NCBI GenBank assembly: GCA_024234265.1
Contig: JACKOM010000004.1
Location: forward strand, 186,001-250,000
Length of the DNA: 64,000 nt
DNA from: Oceanospirillaceae bacterium
GTDB taxonomy: Bacteria; Pseudomonadota; Gammaproteobacteria; Pseudomonadales; Oceanobacteraceae
Reading direction: 5' to 3'
The position numbers and the translations under genes were made by a program. The notes beneath the pieces are model-generated. The model saw only the letters and a program-made list of their open reading frames with translations. It was not told where the DNA came from and did not search any database. Positions 25,894-34,967 of the stretch are shown here, piece after piece. How positions within the stretch are numbered: the stretch's first letter is position 1; the number at the start of each line of letters is the position of its first letter.

Positions 25894-27123
25894 TCAGGCC
25901 TGATTGGGCAAGGGCAAATCCGGCAGAATTTCACCCAGGCGCTGGTTCAGCAGGGTAAGGGCTTTATCGTGCTCACCCCGGGCCAGATACAGTCGCGCCA
26001 GTTCAGCACGGGTTTCCGCCTGGCCATTAAGTTTATGGCTGGCGAGTAAATACTCATGGGCCTTACCCCACAACTGATTACGCAGGCACAAACGCCCGAG
26101 GGTTAATAACAAATCCGCATCGTTGGGGCGCTCACGCAGGTGGTTTTCCATCAACAGCAGTTGTTTATGCACATCCGAACCCTTCACCCGGCCATAGGCC
26201 CGCACCCATGCCGGCACCCACTGGGCAGACATCACCCGGCGCAGCACCTCTTCGGCTTTGTTTTCCGCATTCAGCTCAACCAGCTTGCTGACCAGATTTT
26301 CCACCAGGGGAATAAATTCCGCTTCGCGATAGGCCTTGGCTGGAATTTGCTGCCAGATGGCGAGCAGGGCATCCACATCGCGGCTCTGGCTGGTTTTACC
26401 CTTCATGGCTTTATTCAGCAGGGCGCTGTAGGCGCTGATTTCCAGCTGTGGCAGGGCAAGGCTGAGCAGAATGCCGCCCTTTTGCAGTTGCGGAATTAAC
26501 GCCAGCAGGGCCTGCCAGTCCTCAAGGCCGGTATAGGCCTTGACCAGCATTTTGTTCACAAAGGCATGTTTGGGGTGGGTCTTTTTCAGACGCAGGCAGG
26601 TGGCCAGGCATTGCTCATACTGATGCCGGTCGAGCTGTAACTGGGCCTGTTGCAGGCCCACCGCGAGTTCAGCACCGTCGGTGGATTTAAGGGCCATGCC
26701 GAGCAATTCATCGGCGCGCTCATGGTCGCCGGCCTGATGGGCGGCACGGGCGGCGGTTAAATAATTGATCAGACCGAGTTTACCCACGGCGCCACTCACC
26801 AGTAATTTCTGTGCCCGTTTCCAGTCACCTTCAGCGAGGGATAACAGACCCTCCACTGTGGTATCCATGGCCTTGCGCTCACTGCGTGCGCTGCGCCATA
26901 CCCGGAAACGGCTGTTGATATTCAGCAGCATCAATACCAGCTGCAGGGTCAGGAACAATAACAGGCTGGCCACCAGCATCAGGGCCGCCGCCACCCAGAA
27001 ACTGGTTTCGATCACCCAGTCGTGGAAGCTGATGAGCACATAACCCTGCCCCTGTAACATGCTGTGCCCGATAAAGCCCCCCAGGGCGAGCAGCAATAAC
27101 AGCAGGAATAACTTAGTTTTCAT
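25894..27123 (-). CDS. hemY: HemY, haem-synthesis-associated TPR membrane protein
   Basis: 409 residues. Two N-terminal membrane helices (residues 4-22 and 40-68) are followed by a cytoplasmic or periplasmic TPR domain (LLGMALKSTD; AKAYREAEFIPLVENLV; LLLTLGRLCLRNQLWGKAHEYL). HemY of the E. coli hemCDXY operon has this plan; its exact role is unknown. The ATG overlaps the hemX stop by 4 bases (ATGA), so translation is coupled. Confidence 0.92.
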   Translation of the reverse strand: MKTKLFLLLLLLALGGFIGHSMLQGQGYVLISFHDWVIETSFWVAAALMLVASLLLFLTLQLVLMLLNINSRFRVWRSARSERKAMDTTVEGLLSLAEGDWKRAQKLLVSGAVGKLGLINYLTAARAAHQAGDHERADELLGMALKSTDGAELAVGLQQAQLQLDRHQYEQCLATCLRLKKTHPKHAFVNKMLVKAYTGLEDWQALLALIPQLQKGGILLSLALPQLEISAYSALLNKAMKGKTSQSRDVDALLAIWQQIPAKAYREAEFIPLVENLVSKLVELNAENKAEEVLRRVMSAQWVPAWVRAYGRVKGSDVHKQLLLMENHLRERPNDADLLLTLGRLCLRNQLWGKAHEYLLASHKLNGQAETRAELARLYLARGEHDKALTLLNQRLGEILPDLPLPNQA

Positions 27124-28091
27124 GGCCGGCCCCCCGGCTGATATGCACGGCGTTGCTGCACTTCGCGCAGCAGGGCAAGGGAGGCGGAAATATCCGGTAA
27201 TTCGGGGTTGATGCTCAGGCTCTGCAGGCTGCCGAGTTCATCGAGCATGGCATCCGCTTGGTGTTGCATCGCAAACTGCGCCAGCCAGTCGCGGGCATTT
27301 TTCAGGCTGCTCTGGTACATCACAGGTTCGCGGCGCAACAGGGCCCACTGGGCCTGCTCCAGCATCAAACGCAAATTATGCTGCAGGGCCAGACCTTCAC
27401 CTTCAGTGAGGGCAAGTTGCAGGGGCTGATCCAGCCGGCGCACGCTCACCAGATTCAGCAGACTCTGCCACACATCGGGTTTTTGCTGCGAGGCGGGCAC
27501 ATCCGGGGTGAAATTGCGCGGTGGCACCAGCACGCTGGCAAGGGGTTGTTTGAGGGCTTCAATACGCAGGTAGATACCCTGGTAATCCACATTGTTGACC
27601 GCGCTGACGGCCTGAATTTCACTGCTCAGCTGTTTGCGCACCCCCAGCATACCGGGGTCATCCACTTCACCCAGAATGCGGTTGGCGTCGTTAAGCATCA
27701 GCGACGCGCCTTTACTGTCCTGCTGTAATTGCAGGCGCTGGCTGGCAAGGCGCAGCAGATATTCCACTTCGGCCAGCCGCCAGTCGTCACGGCGCGCGCC
27801 GGGTAATTGCTGGAACTGGTGATTAATCGCGGCAAACTCATCACGCAGAATGCGGGCATCGCTGAGCTGCTCCTGCACCTGCTGCGCGGTAGCCTGCTGG
27901 CTTTTGGCCTGTTGCTGAATCTGTTCAGCGAGGCGGTCGATCTCAAGGTTGAGGGCGGTGTTTTTACGCAGCTGCTCTAAAAAACGCATCTGGAAATAAC
28001 TGGCACTGCCGGCAATCAGCAGCAGGGCGATAAACGCCAGTAACACAGCCACAAAAGTAAATTTGGCAGACTTAGGGATTTGCTCGGTCAC
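27120..28091 (-). CDS. hemX: HemX, uroporphyrinogen III methyltransferase-like membrane protein
   Basis: 323 residues: a short cytoplasmic N-terminus, one membrane helix (residues 10-30), a Gln-rich coiled coil (LAEQIQQQAKSQQATAQQVQEQL region) and a helical DUF513/HemX domain (WRLAEVEYLLRLASQRLQLQ). Despite the family name it lacks a methyltransferase fold. The start is GTG at 28091, 20 bases inside hemD. Confidence 0.92.
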   Translation of the reverse strand: MTEQIPKSAKFTFVAVLLAFIALLLIAGSASYFQMRFLEQLRKNTALNLEIDRLAEQIQQQAKSQQATAQQVQEQLSDARILRDEFAAINHQFQQLPGARRDDWRLAEVEYLLRLASQRLQLQQDSKGASLMLNDANRILGEVDDPGMLGVRKQLSSEIQAVSAVNNVDYQGIYLRIEALKQPLASVLVPPRNFTPDVPASQQKPDVWQSLLNLVSVRRLDQPLQLALTEGEGLALQHNLRLMLEQAQWALLRREPVMYQSSLKNARDWLAQFAMQHQADAMLDELGSLQSLSINPELPDISASLALLREVQQRRAYQPGGRP

Positions 28092-28836
28092 GTAGGGTTT
28101 CCTTCCATTGTCTCAGACGTTGCACCAGGGACTGGTCGTCAGCACCGTCACTGACCAGCACATCGCGGGCGCCGGCGGCAAAGGCCACATCCTGCACTCT
28201 TTTACTGGGAACAATCAAGGTAAGGCGCTGCAGCAGGGCATCATCACTGAGCTGTTTTGCAAACTGCTGACAGGCTTCACCTGAGGTCAGCAATACGGCG
28301 CGGATATTGTTCTGATGCAGCAGGGCCGAGAGTTCGGCGGGGGCATAATTAACCGGCACACGCTGGTAGAGGTTGGCATATTCCACCCGTGCGCCCCGTT
28401 CACGCAGCACCTCGGCCAGGGTTTCACGCCCGCCTTCACCGCGCAAAATCAGTACACGTTTGCCGATCACCGCCTGTAACTGCGGGGCGGTTAATAAACC
28501 TTCACTGTCATGTTGCTGCGGCACCCACACCTCAAGGCCGGCCTGACGCAGGGCGCGGGCGGAGGAGTCCCCCACCGCTAACCAGTTTTGCCCGAAGGGC
28601 AGCTGGGGCCAGAACTCATCGATATGCCTCAGGGCAAACTGGCTGGCATTGGCACTGACACTGATGACGATATCAAACAGATCGAGGTCCAGCATTTGCT
28701 GGCGCAGGACGGCATCCAGGGGTAAGGGGGCAATGTCTAACAGGGGGGCCGGCACGGGGCTGAAACCCGCGTCGGCCAGTTGCTGGCAAATGGCCTGGGC
28801 CTGATGGGCAGGCCGCGTAACCAGCACAGCTGTCAC
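28072..28836 (-). CDS. hemD: Uroporphyrinogen-III synthase
   Basis: Cyclises hydroxymethylbilane with D-ring inversion. 254 residues in two Rossmann-like domains, with the weak family signature VLVTRPAHQAQAICQQL at the N-terminus, VGDSSARALRQAG in the middle, and VLLTSGEACQQF in the second domain. The start is GTG directly after the hemC TAA (TAAGTG), indicating coupling. It overlaps hemX at its 3' end. Confidence 0.93.
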   Translation of the reverse strand: MTAVLVTRPAHQAQAICQQLADAGFSPVPAPLLDIAPLPLDAVLRQQMLDLDLFDIVISVSANASQFALRHIDEFWPQLPFGQNWLAVGDSSARALRQAGLEVWVPQQHDSEGLLTAPQLQAVIGKRVLILRGEGGRETLAEVLRERGARVEYANLYQRVPVNYAPAELSALLHQNNIRAVLLTSGEACQQFAKQLSDDALLQRLTLIVPSKRVQDVAFAAGARDVLVSDGADDQSLVQRLRQWKETLRDRANP

Positions 28837-29769
28837 TTATTTCACCTCGTGGCCATAAACCGCCGCAAGGATACGGCTGGCACCCTGTTCTAACAGGTGT
28901 TCGGCGGCGCTAATACCCAACTGCTCGGCATCCTGACGCGGGCCACGGATTTCCGTGCGGATAATTTCTTTGCCATCTTCACTGCCCACCAGACCACGCA
29001 GCCACAGATCATCACCCTGTAATTCCGCGAAACAGGCGATTGGCACCTGACAACCACCCTGCAGGCGGCGGTTCAGGGCGCGTTCGGCGATAACCCGGTC
29101 GGCGGTGTCCTGATGGTGCAGGGGTTTGAGCAGGGCAAGTGTCGCGGCATCATCCATGCGGCATTCAATGCCCACGGCACCCTGGCCACCGGCGGGCAGG
29201 CTGATCTCAGCGCTGATGCCGTGGCGGATACGTCCGTGCATTGCGAGGCGTTTTAAACCGGCGCTGGCGAGGATAATCGCATCAAATTCACCGGCATCGA
29301 GTTTGGAGAGACGGGTCTGCACGTTGCCACGCAGGCTGCCGATCTGTAAGTCCGGGCGCGCCGCCATTAACTGGCAGGCACGGCGCAGGCTGGAGGTGCC
29401 CACTTTGGCGCCCTGGGGCAGATCATCGAATTTGGCGTAGGTGTTGGAAACAAACGCATCGGTCGGGTCTTCACGGTCACAGATCACCGCCAGGCCCAAA
29501 CCTTCGGGGAATTCCATCGGCACATCTTTCATGGAATGCACGGCGATATCCGCACGGCCATCTAACATGGCGGCTTCCAGTTCTTTCACAAACAGGCCTT
29601 TGCCACCAATTTTGGCCAGGGGCACATCGAGGATTTTATCCCCCTGGGTGGTGAAGGTGACTAACTCCACTTCAAGGCCAGGGTGGAATTTCTGTAATTC
29701 GGCTTTTACAAATTCTGCCTGCCACAGGGCCAGGGGGCTTTTACGGGTCGCGATGCGTAACAGTGCCAT
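28837..29769 (-). CDS. hemC: Hydroxymethylbilane synthase
   Basis: Polymerises four porphobilinogens. 310 residues: RIATRKSPLALWQAEFV at the N-terminus, substrate-binding Arg segment GTSSLRRACQLMAARPDLQ, and the dipyrromethane cofactor Cys in RLQGGCQVPIACFAEL. First gene of hemCDXY and located next to algR-algZ-like genes, as in Pseudomonas. hemB (15571) completes the route to uroporphyrinogen III. Confidence 0.97.
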   Translation of the reverse strand: MALLRIATRKSPLALWQAEFVKAELQKFHPGLEVELVTFTTQGDKILDVPLAKIGGKGLFVKELEAAMLDGRADIAVHSMKDVPMEFPEGLGLAVICDREDPTDAFVSNTYAKFDDLPQGAKVGTSSLRRACQLMAARPDLQIGSLRGNVQTRLSKLDAGEFDAIILASAGLKRLAMHGRIRHGISAEISLPAGGQGAVGIECRMDDAATLALLKPLHHQDTADRVIAERALNRRLQGGCQVPIACFAELQGDDLWLRGLVGSEDGKEIIRTEIRGPRQDAEQLGISAAEHLLEQGASRILAAVYGHEVK

Positions 29770-29852
29770 GGGAATTTCCGGTCAAGATTCACAATGGCGG
29801 CCATGATAAGGCACCCCAGCGTAAATTGCAGGCACAGAGGTCAATTAACAGT

Positions 29853-29897
29853 GATGAGTTGCGAGCCACGAGCGGCCAGACGCTAGAAGCTAGAGAT
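29853..29897. repeat. Degenerate heptamer array at the response regulator 3' end
   Basis: Period-7 units of the form nAGnnnC: GAGTTGC, GAGCCAC, GAGCGGC, CAGACGC, TAGAAGC, TAGAGAT. The last units overlap the stop codon of the minus-strand regulator. The best unit is the same GAAGCTA heptamer found after rep. Confidence 0.6.
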
Positions 29898-30612
29898 GTT
29901 TGAGGGTTTTACGCACATCCGCCAGATGGCGGCGGCTGATCTGAATTTTTTCCGGCATGCCATCCAGCAGCAGGGCTGCGCTGCCGTCTTCGTTTTTTTC
30001 CAGGGCGATAACATGGCGCAGCGCCACCAGGGCATTGCGGTGCACGCGGATAAAATCCGCAGCAAATTCGTCTTCCAGTTCCTTGAGGGAATCTTCAATT
30101 AATAACTCGCCGCCGGGGTGCAATACGGAAACGTATTTCTGATCACTGCGGAAACAGCGCACCTGTTCAAGGGGCAATAACACTAAACCCTGGTGGGTGC
30201 GCGCGCTGATATGGCTGCGCCGCTCGCCCTGTTGTAACTGGCGGGCCTGCACACGGTTAACCTTGGGTAATTTTTGCAACGCGGCGCTGAGTTCTTCAGC
30301 GCGCACGGGTTTTAATAAATAACCCACGGCCTGCACTTTAAAGGCTTCAAGGGCATATTCATCGTAAGCGGTGCAGAAAATCACCGCCGGCGGGGTTTGC
30401 AGTTCGGCAATATGCCGCGCCGCTTCAATGCCATCCATGAGTGGCATCTGAATATCCATTAACACCACATCCGGCGCGAGGCTGCCGACTAATTCCACCG
30501 CTTCGCGGCCATTGCCCGCTTCGCCCAGCACAGTGCAGCCCGGCACCTGTTCGGCGAGGCGTTTTAAGCGGCTGCGCGCTAGGGGTTCATCGTCAACAAT
30601 CAGCAGGTTCAT
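29890..30612 (-). CDS. algR: LytTR-type response regulator, AlgR-like
   Basis: 240 residues. Receiver domain: MNLLIVDDEPLARSRL, phospho-acceptor Asp in DVVLMDIQMPLMDG, conserved Thr and Lys in FCTAYDEYALEAF and GYLLKPVR. C-terminal LytTR DNA-binding domain from about residue 138 (HTQGLVLLPLEQVRCFRSDQ; FIRVHRNALVALRHVIAL). In Pseudomonas the equivalent AlgR controls alginate and twitching genes; no alginate genes are seen here. ATG at 30610-30612 overlaps the kinase stop (ATGA) and has GGGAG upstream. Confidence 0.88.
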   Translation of the reverse strand: MNLLIVDDEPLARSRLKRLAEQVPGCTVLGEAGNGREAVELVGSLAPDVVLMDIQMPLMDGIEAARHIAELQTPPAVIFCTAYDEYALEAFKVQAVGYLLKPVRAEELSAALQKLPKVNRVQARQLQQGERRSHISARTHQGLVLLPLEQVRCFRSDQKYVSVLHPGGELLIEDSLKELEDEFAADFIRVHRNALVALRHVIALEKNEDGSAALLLDGMPEKIQISRRHLADVRKTLKHL

Positions 30613-31646
30613 ACCGGCTCCCAGGGGTATTCGATGCACATGCTAAATAATTGCCCGTCGGAAAACTGCTGCATGCGTACACTTTCGCCAAATAACGCCT
30701 GCAAACGGTAGCGGATATTTTCCAGGGCCATTTTATTGCCCTTTTCATGGCGTGCGCCTTTTTGCTCGCCGGGCAGGGTATTGTCGACCTGAATTTTCAC
30801 CCAGCCCGCTTCATAGGCGAGGCGGATATAAATATCACCACCCTGCGCCGCCGGAGCTATGCCGTGGTAAATGGCGTTTTCCAGCAGGGGTTGCAGGGTT
30901 AACAGGGGAATGGGCGCATTATCCGGCAATGCCCCGCGCTGCCAGTGCACCCGCAGGCGCTCACCGAGGCGCAGGCCTTCGATATTTAAATATTTTTCAC
31001 ACAGGGCGATTTCCTGGGCCATGGGTACCTGCACCCCGGCCTCTTTTAAACTGGCGCGAAAAAGTTCCGATAAATCCTCCACCGCCTGTTCAGCTTTATC
31101 AGGATTTTCGTGAATTAAACTGGCGATAATATTCATGCTGTTAAATAAAAAATGCGGGCGGATACGCGACTGCAAGGCCTGCACACGCGCCTGCATTTCA
31201 CTGCGCGCCTGCAAACGCCACTGCATTTGTGCATAAAAGAAATTCAGCAATACCCCGCCCACGATGGCGGCAATCACCTCATTACGCAGCAGCCAAATCC
31301 AATCAATACCGGGGCGCAACGGGGTATCCATAATCAGTAATGTCACCAGGCTGACGATGCCGTTAACCAGCAAAATCAGGCCAAAACTTATCATCAGCAA
31401 TTGCCGCAAACTTAACTGGCGCACATGCAGGCGCACCCGGCACAGGCAGGCGGCGGTCACCAGCACCACCCACTGCACGTAAAAACTCATAGTCGCAAAA
31501 CGCTGCCAGCTGAAATCAAAATCCGGCGTCACCAGCATCAGCAGCACCACCACTAAGGCCTCACTGAACAGAATCAGCCATAAAATGGCCTGCACCTGAC
31601 ACAAATCCGGTATCAGCTCCTGCACATCATTCTGTTCATTTTGCAT
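30609..31646 (-). CDS. algZ: LytS/AlgZ-type sensor histidine kinase
   Basis: 345 residues. Four to five N-terminal membrane helices (residues 18-140) without a large periplasmic domain, then a His_kinase domain with RIRPHFLFNSMNIIASLI (phospho-accepting His) and an HATPase region (LLENAIYHGIAP as N box). The usual partner is the adjacent LytTR regulator. Gene order hemC, algR, algZ, argH is the same as in Pseudomonas. The sensed signal is unknown. Confidence 0.88.
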   Translation of the reverse strand: MQNEQNDVQELIPDLCQVQAILWLILFSEALVVVLLMLVTPDFDFSWQRFATMSFYVQWVVLVTAACLCRVRLHVRQLSLRQLLMISFGLILLVNGIVSLVTLLIMDTPLRPGIDWIWLLRNEVIAAIVGGVLLNFFYAQMQWRLQARSEMQARVQALQSRIRPHFLFNSMNIIASLIHENPDKAEQAVEDLSELFRASLKEAGVQVPMAQEIALCEKYLNIEGLRLGERLRVHWQRGALPDNAPIPLLTLQPLLENAIYHGIAPAAQGGDIYIRLAYEAGWVKIQVDNTLPGEQKGARHEKGNKMALENIRYRLQALFGESVRMQQFSDGQLFSMCIEYPWEPV

Positions 31647-31739
31647 ATCAGCCCCCCTTGCGAGCCTGCCAGTCTACCCGCTTTACAATAAATGGCGATT
31701 GAGTGGGCGACGAACCTCAAGTTTTTTGCGCTAAAAGGG

Positions 31740-31745
31740 TATAAT
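31740..31745 (+). promoter_or_regulatory. Candidate -10 box for argH
   Basis: TATAAT 28 bases before the argH start; the leader is AT-rich between divergent algZ and argH. No good -35 at 17 bases. Confidence 0.4.
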
Positions 31746-31773
31746 CGCGGCAATTTTGACTTCGGGTACCAGC

Positions 31774-33174
31774 ATGAGCACATCCAACAACAGCACCAAC
31801 TCCGCCTGGGGCGGCCGTTTCAGCGAAGCCACCGATGCGTTTGTACAGCGTTTTACCGCCTCCGTGCAGTTCGACCAGCGCATGTACGCGCAGGATATTC
31901 AGGGCTCCATCGCCCACGCCACTATGCTCGCCAAAGTGGGTGTATTAACCGAAGCCGAACGTGACGCCATCATCCAGGGTTTGGGCGAAATCAAAGCGGA
32001 TATCGAAGCGGGCAAGTTTGAATGGTCCGTGGCGCTGGAAGATGTGCACATGAACATCGAATCCGTCTTGACCCAGAAAATCGGCATCACAGGTAAAAAA
32101 CTGCACACCGGCCGCAGCCGTAACGACCAGGTGGCCACCGACATCCGCCTTTACCTGCGTGATGAAATCGATGCCATCAGCGCCGAATTAACCCGCCTGC
32201 AACAGGGCCTGACTGAATTAGCCGAGCGCGAAGCCGACACCATCATGCCCGGTTTCACCCACCTGCAAACCGCCCAGCCCGTGACCTTCGGCCACCACCT
32301 GCTGGCCTGGAACGAAATGCTCGAGCGTGATTACGCCCGCCTGCAGGACTGCCGCAAGCGCGTAAACATTATGCCACTGGGCGCCGCCGCCCTGGCCGGC
32401 ACCACCTACCCGATCGACCGCGCCTACACCGCCCAGTTACTCGGTTTTGATGCCCCCACCGAAAACAGCCTGGATTCGGTTTCCGACCGCGACTTCGCCA
32501 TCGAATTTGCCAGCGCCGGCTCCCTGATCATGATGCACCTGTCGCGTTTCAGCGAAGAACTGGTGTTATGGACCAGCAGCCAGTTTAACTTTATCAACCT
32601 GCCGGACCGCTTCTGCACAGGTTCATCCATCATGCCGCAGAAGAAAAACCCCGACGTACCGGAACTGGTCCGCGGTAAATCCGGCCGTGTATTTGGCCAC
32701 CTGATGAGCCTGCTGACCCTGATGAAAGGTCAGCCCCTGGCCTACAACAAAGACAACCAGGAAGACAAAGAACCAATTTTTGATGTGGTGGACACCCTGC
32801 GTGGCAGCCTGCGGGCCTTTGCCGACATGGTGCCGGCCATCACCCCGAAAAAAGACATCATGCGCGAAGCGGCTATCCGTGGTTTTTCCACCGCCACCGA
32901 CCTCGCCGATTATTTAGTGCGTAAAGGCGTACCCTTCCGCGACAGCCATGAAATTGTCGGTAAATCCGTCGCCTACGGTGTAAAAACCGGTAAGGATTTA
33001 GGCCAGATGAGCCTCGAAGAATTACGTCAGTTCAGCGATGTGATTAACGACGACGTATTTAAAGTGCTGACCTTAGAAGGTTCTGTAGCGGCGCGTAATC
33101 ACTTAGGTGGCACAGCACCGGCGCAGGTGCGTGCGGCAGCGCAACGCGCAAAGGCGAAGCTGGCGCAGCGCTAA
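31774..33174 (+). CDS. argH: Argininosuccinate lyase
   Basis: Last step of arginine synthesis, splitting argininosuccinate to arginine and fumarate. 466 residues. N-terminal WGGRFSEATDAFVQRF, HTGRSRNDQVATDIRL, the catalytic His in PGFTHLQTAQPV, and the family signature GSSIMPQKKNPD with its catalytic Ser. ATG at 31774 is used; the TTG at 31756 would add six residues upstream. The stop codon is directly followed by the heptamer array. Confidence 0.97.
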   Translation: MSTSNNSTNSAWGGRFSEATDAFVQRFTASVQFDQRMYAQDIQGSIAHATMLAKVGVLTEAERDAIIQGLGEIKADIEAGKFEWSVALEDVHMNIESVLTQKIGITGKKLHTGRSRNDQVATDIRLYLRDEIDAISAELTRLQQGLTELAEREADTIMPGFTHLQTAQPVTFGHHLLAWNEMLERDYARLQDCRKRVNIMPLGAAALAGTTYPIDRAYTAQLLGFDAPTENSLDSVSDRDFAIEFASAGSLIMMHLSRFSEELVLWTSSQFNFINLPDRFCTGSSIMPQKKNPDVPELVRGKSGRVFGHLMSLLTLMKGQPLAYNKDNQEDKEPIFDVVDTLRGSLRAFADMVPAITPKKDIMREAAIRGFSTATDLADYLVRKGVPFRDSHEIVGKSVAYGVKTGKDLGQMSLEELRQFSDVINDDVFKVLTLEGSVAARNHLGGTAPAQVRAAAQRAKAKLAQR

Positions 33175-33317
33175 GCTGGACGCTGGACGCTGGACGCTGG
33201 ACGCTGGACGCTGGACGCTGGACGCTGGACGCTGGACGCTGGACGCTGGACGCTGGACGCTGGACGCTGGACGCTGGACGCTGGACGCTGGACGCTGGAC
33301 GCTGGACGCTGGACGCT
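33175..33317. repeat. Heptamer tandem array, GCTGGAC x 20.4
   Basis: Twenty identical copies of GCTGGAC (equivalently GACGCTG) plus a partial unit, starting at the first base after the argH stop codon. It lies upstream of the terminator at 33348, so it should be part of the argH 3' untranslated RNA. Confidence 0.97.
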
Positions 33318-33347
33318 ATGCTAAAAATCGCATAAATAAATGCAAAT

Positions 33348-33375
33348 AAAAAACCCGCCATTTGGCGGGTTTTTT
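33348..33375. terminator. Terminator after argH array
   Basis: AAAAAACCCGCCA / TGGCGGGTTTTTT with a TT loop. The same 28-base sequence occurs at 57079-57106, after the rep array. Confidence 0.92.
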
Positions 33376-33449
33376 AGCTTATTCACAATAATACAATTTC
33401 CACGTAAACAAACTCAAACGTTAATCCACATACTAAAAAGGAAATAAAG

Positions 33450-33764
33450 ATGACCAGAATGGTTTATTGCAGAGGATGCGCAGCCGAAATACATGAAACT
33501 GCTCTTGCTTGCCCTAAGTGTGGCGCACAACAAGGCATCAACTCCGGATCAATCAATATTAATGGCTCAAATGGAATGCTCATTCTATTACTATGTATTT
33601 TTTTCGGCATGTTCGGTTTACATCGATTCGCTACAGGTAAAATTGGAACAGGCATTCTCATGTTAATCACTTTTGGAGGTTTTACTATTTGGTGGTTAAT
33701 CGACACTATCATGATAATCACTGGAAATTATTCAGATAAATCAGGTAAAAAAGTTACTCTCTGA
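33450..33764 (+). CDS. Zinc-ribbon TM2-domain membrane protein
   Basis: 104 residues. An N-terminal zinc ribbon (CRGCAAE and CPKCGAQ) is followed by a TM2 domain of two membrane helices (residues 43-62 and 66-88) with the family sequence FFGMFGLHRFATGKIGTGILMLIT. AAGGAAA precedes the ATG. TM2 proteins are widespread small membrane proteins of unknown function. It begins an AT-rich stretch that differs sharply from argH. Confidence 0.85.
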   Translation: MTRMVYCRGCAAEIHETALACPKCGAQQGINSGSININGSNGMLILLLCIFFGMFGLHRFATGKIGTGILMLITFGGFTIWWLIDTIMIITGNYSDKSGKKVTL

Positions 33765-33819
33765 TTTTAAACCAAGGAGGGCAACCCCCTATTTGGTACT
33801 GGCTAGCTTAGGAAGAGCA

Positions 33820-34398
33820 ATGAAATATTACGAGCATTACTGGCTTATTGCCGGGTTATTCTTTGGCATTGCCTATGGAGTGCTCATCGGCTCCATTGCT
33901 TTTATTAATTTTGAAATAACCAAAAACATTGCAGAACTATCTGCAGCCATATGTGACTTACTAACCATCATAATTGGTTCTTCAGGACTTTATGTAGCCA
34001 TACATTGGAAAAAACAATTATTAACATCAAAAAAACTTGACCATGCAATAGAAATAAGACAAAACCTTAATTTCTTTATTATGTCATTTAAAAATTTCTC
34101 ATCATCCATTGATATGTATATCGACAGGAATTTAAATGATGTAATTACCAACAAACTAAATATCCAAGCAAATGCAACTCTTGAAGCATGGAACAACCTG
34201 CATAAATCTCTAATAAAATACTTAAATCAAGAAAATATTGAAGAGTTCAACAATCTATCATCCTATATACTTCTAGCAACAAAATTCCAGCGAAATACTT
34301 ATGATGATTTTGAAAATATAAAAGTATGGAATAAAATAATTATCGAATACGACCTAAAAAGCAAGATAGATGGATATTTTCCAGAAAAAATCTACTAA
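33820..34398 (+). CDS. Unknown two-helix membrane protein
   Basis: 192 residues, no recognised family. Two N-terminal membrane helices (about residues 8-29 and 39-61: WLIAGLFFGIAYGVLIGSIA; ICDLLTIIIGSSGLYVAIHW) precede a mostly helical, charged cytoplasmic region rich in Asn, Lys and Ile. AGGAAGAG lies just before the ATG at 33820; the frame is open to 33793. Base composition is very AT-rich, suggesting recent acquisition. Confidence 0.65.
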   Translation: MKYYEHYWLIAGLFFGIAYGVLIGSIAFINFEITKNIAELSAAICDLLTIIIGSSGLYVAIHWKKQLLTSKKLDHAIEIRQNLNFFIMSFKNFSSSIDMYIDRNLNDVITNKLNIQANATLEAWNNLHKSLIKYLNQENIEEFNNLSSYILLATKFQRNTYDDFENIKVWNKIIIEYDLKSKIDGYFPEKIY

Positions 34399-34418
34399 AT
34401 TAATACGGAATTTATCAG

Positions 34419-34967
34419 ATGCCGCACATGAAAAAGCTATTTCTAATTTCCTACTTAACCTTAGTTTCCTGCTCAAATCCTGAGGGCGACATTAAAAATC
34501 TTAATGAGCATGTATTTAGAGACAATGTATTCCGGTTAATTAAATGCGGATTAGCTTCAACGATTAGCTCTCACTCTGAAGATAAATATTCAGAATCATA
34601 TAAACAAGATTTTATAGCATATAAAAAAGAAGCCACGCGCAACCTAGTAGCACGCCTTTGCGATGTAAATAATGATTTAAATTTAAGTATTTCCTGTAGA
34701 GACACTATCCCGAGAGCCTACAAAGGAAGTAATAAGTCAGAAGATGAGTTGACTCGCATTACCAATAGCAGATGCCCGTTAATTAATAATACCGACTATG
34801 AATTATCCGAAACATGTATAGAATCCGTTAGAAATTATGAAAGGAAATATATAGACCCGCTGCTTAAAGCACACATAAATGAATACTATCGCTCCTATAC
34901 TAGAGAAGTTAGCAATGATGAACAGATTATATTGGCTCAACAATATATTGCTAGAAACTGTAATTAA
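34419..34967 (+). CDS. Unknown AT-rich lipoprotein
   Basis: 182 residues with a short lipoprotein signal (KKLFLISYLTLVSC, lipobox LVSC). The mature part contains six further Cys (KCG, RLC, SISC, NSRC, SETC, ARNC), which could form disulfides in the periplasm, and is rich in Asn, Ser and charged residues. No family is recognised. GGAA lies 8 bases before the ATG at 34419; ATG at 34428 is an alternative. It follows the 33820 gene by 20 bases, so the two may be one operon. Confidence 0.6.
   Translation: MPHMKKLFLISYLTLVSCSNPEGDIKNLNEHVFRDNVFRLIKCGLASTISSHSEDKYSESYKQDFIAYKKEATRNLVARLCDVNNDLNLSISCRDTIPRAYKGSNKSEDELTRITNSRCPLINNTDYELSETCIESVRNYERKYIDPLLKAHINEYYRSYTREVSNDEQIILAQQYIARNCN

Noticed and set aside
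29890..31646. Alginate regulatory locus
   Set aside because: The algR-algZ pair is conserved in position, but no alginate genes are present, so an alginate role is not claimed.
33175..33317. Possible CRISPR array
   Set aside because: Units are 7 bp with no spacers, and no cas genes are present.
33059..33361. Repeat-encoded frames in the argH array (both strands)
   Set aside because: A 7-bp unit gives open frames by chance; the peptide is only the repeat translated.
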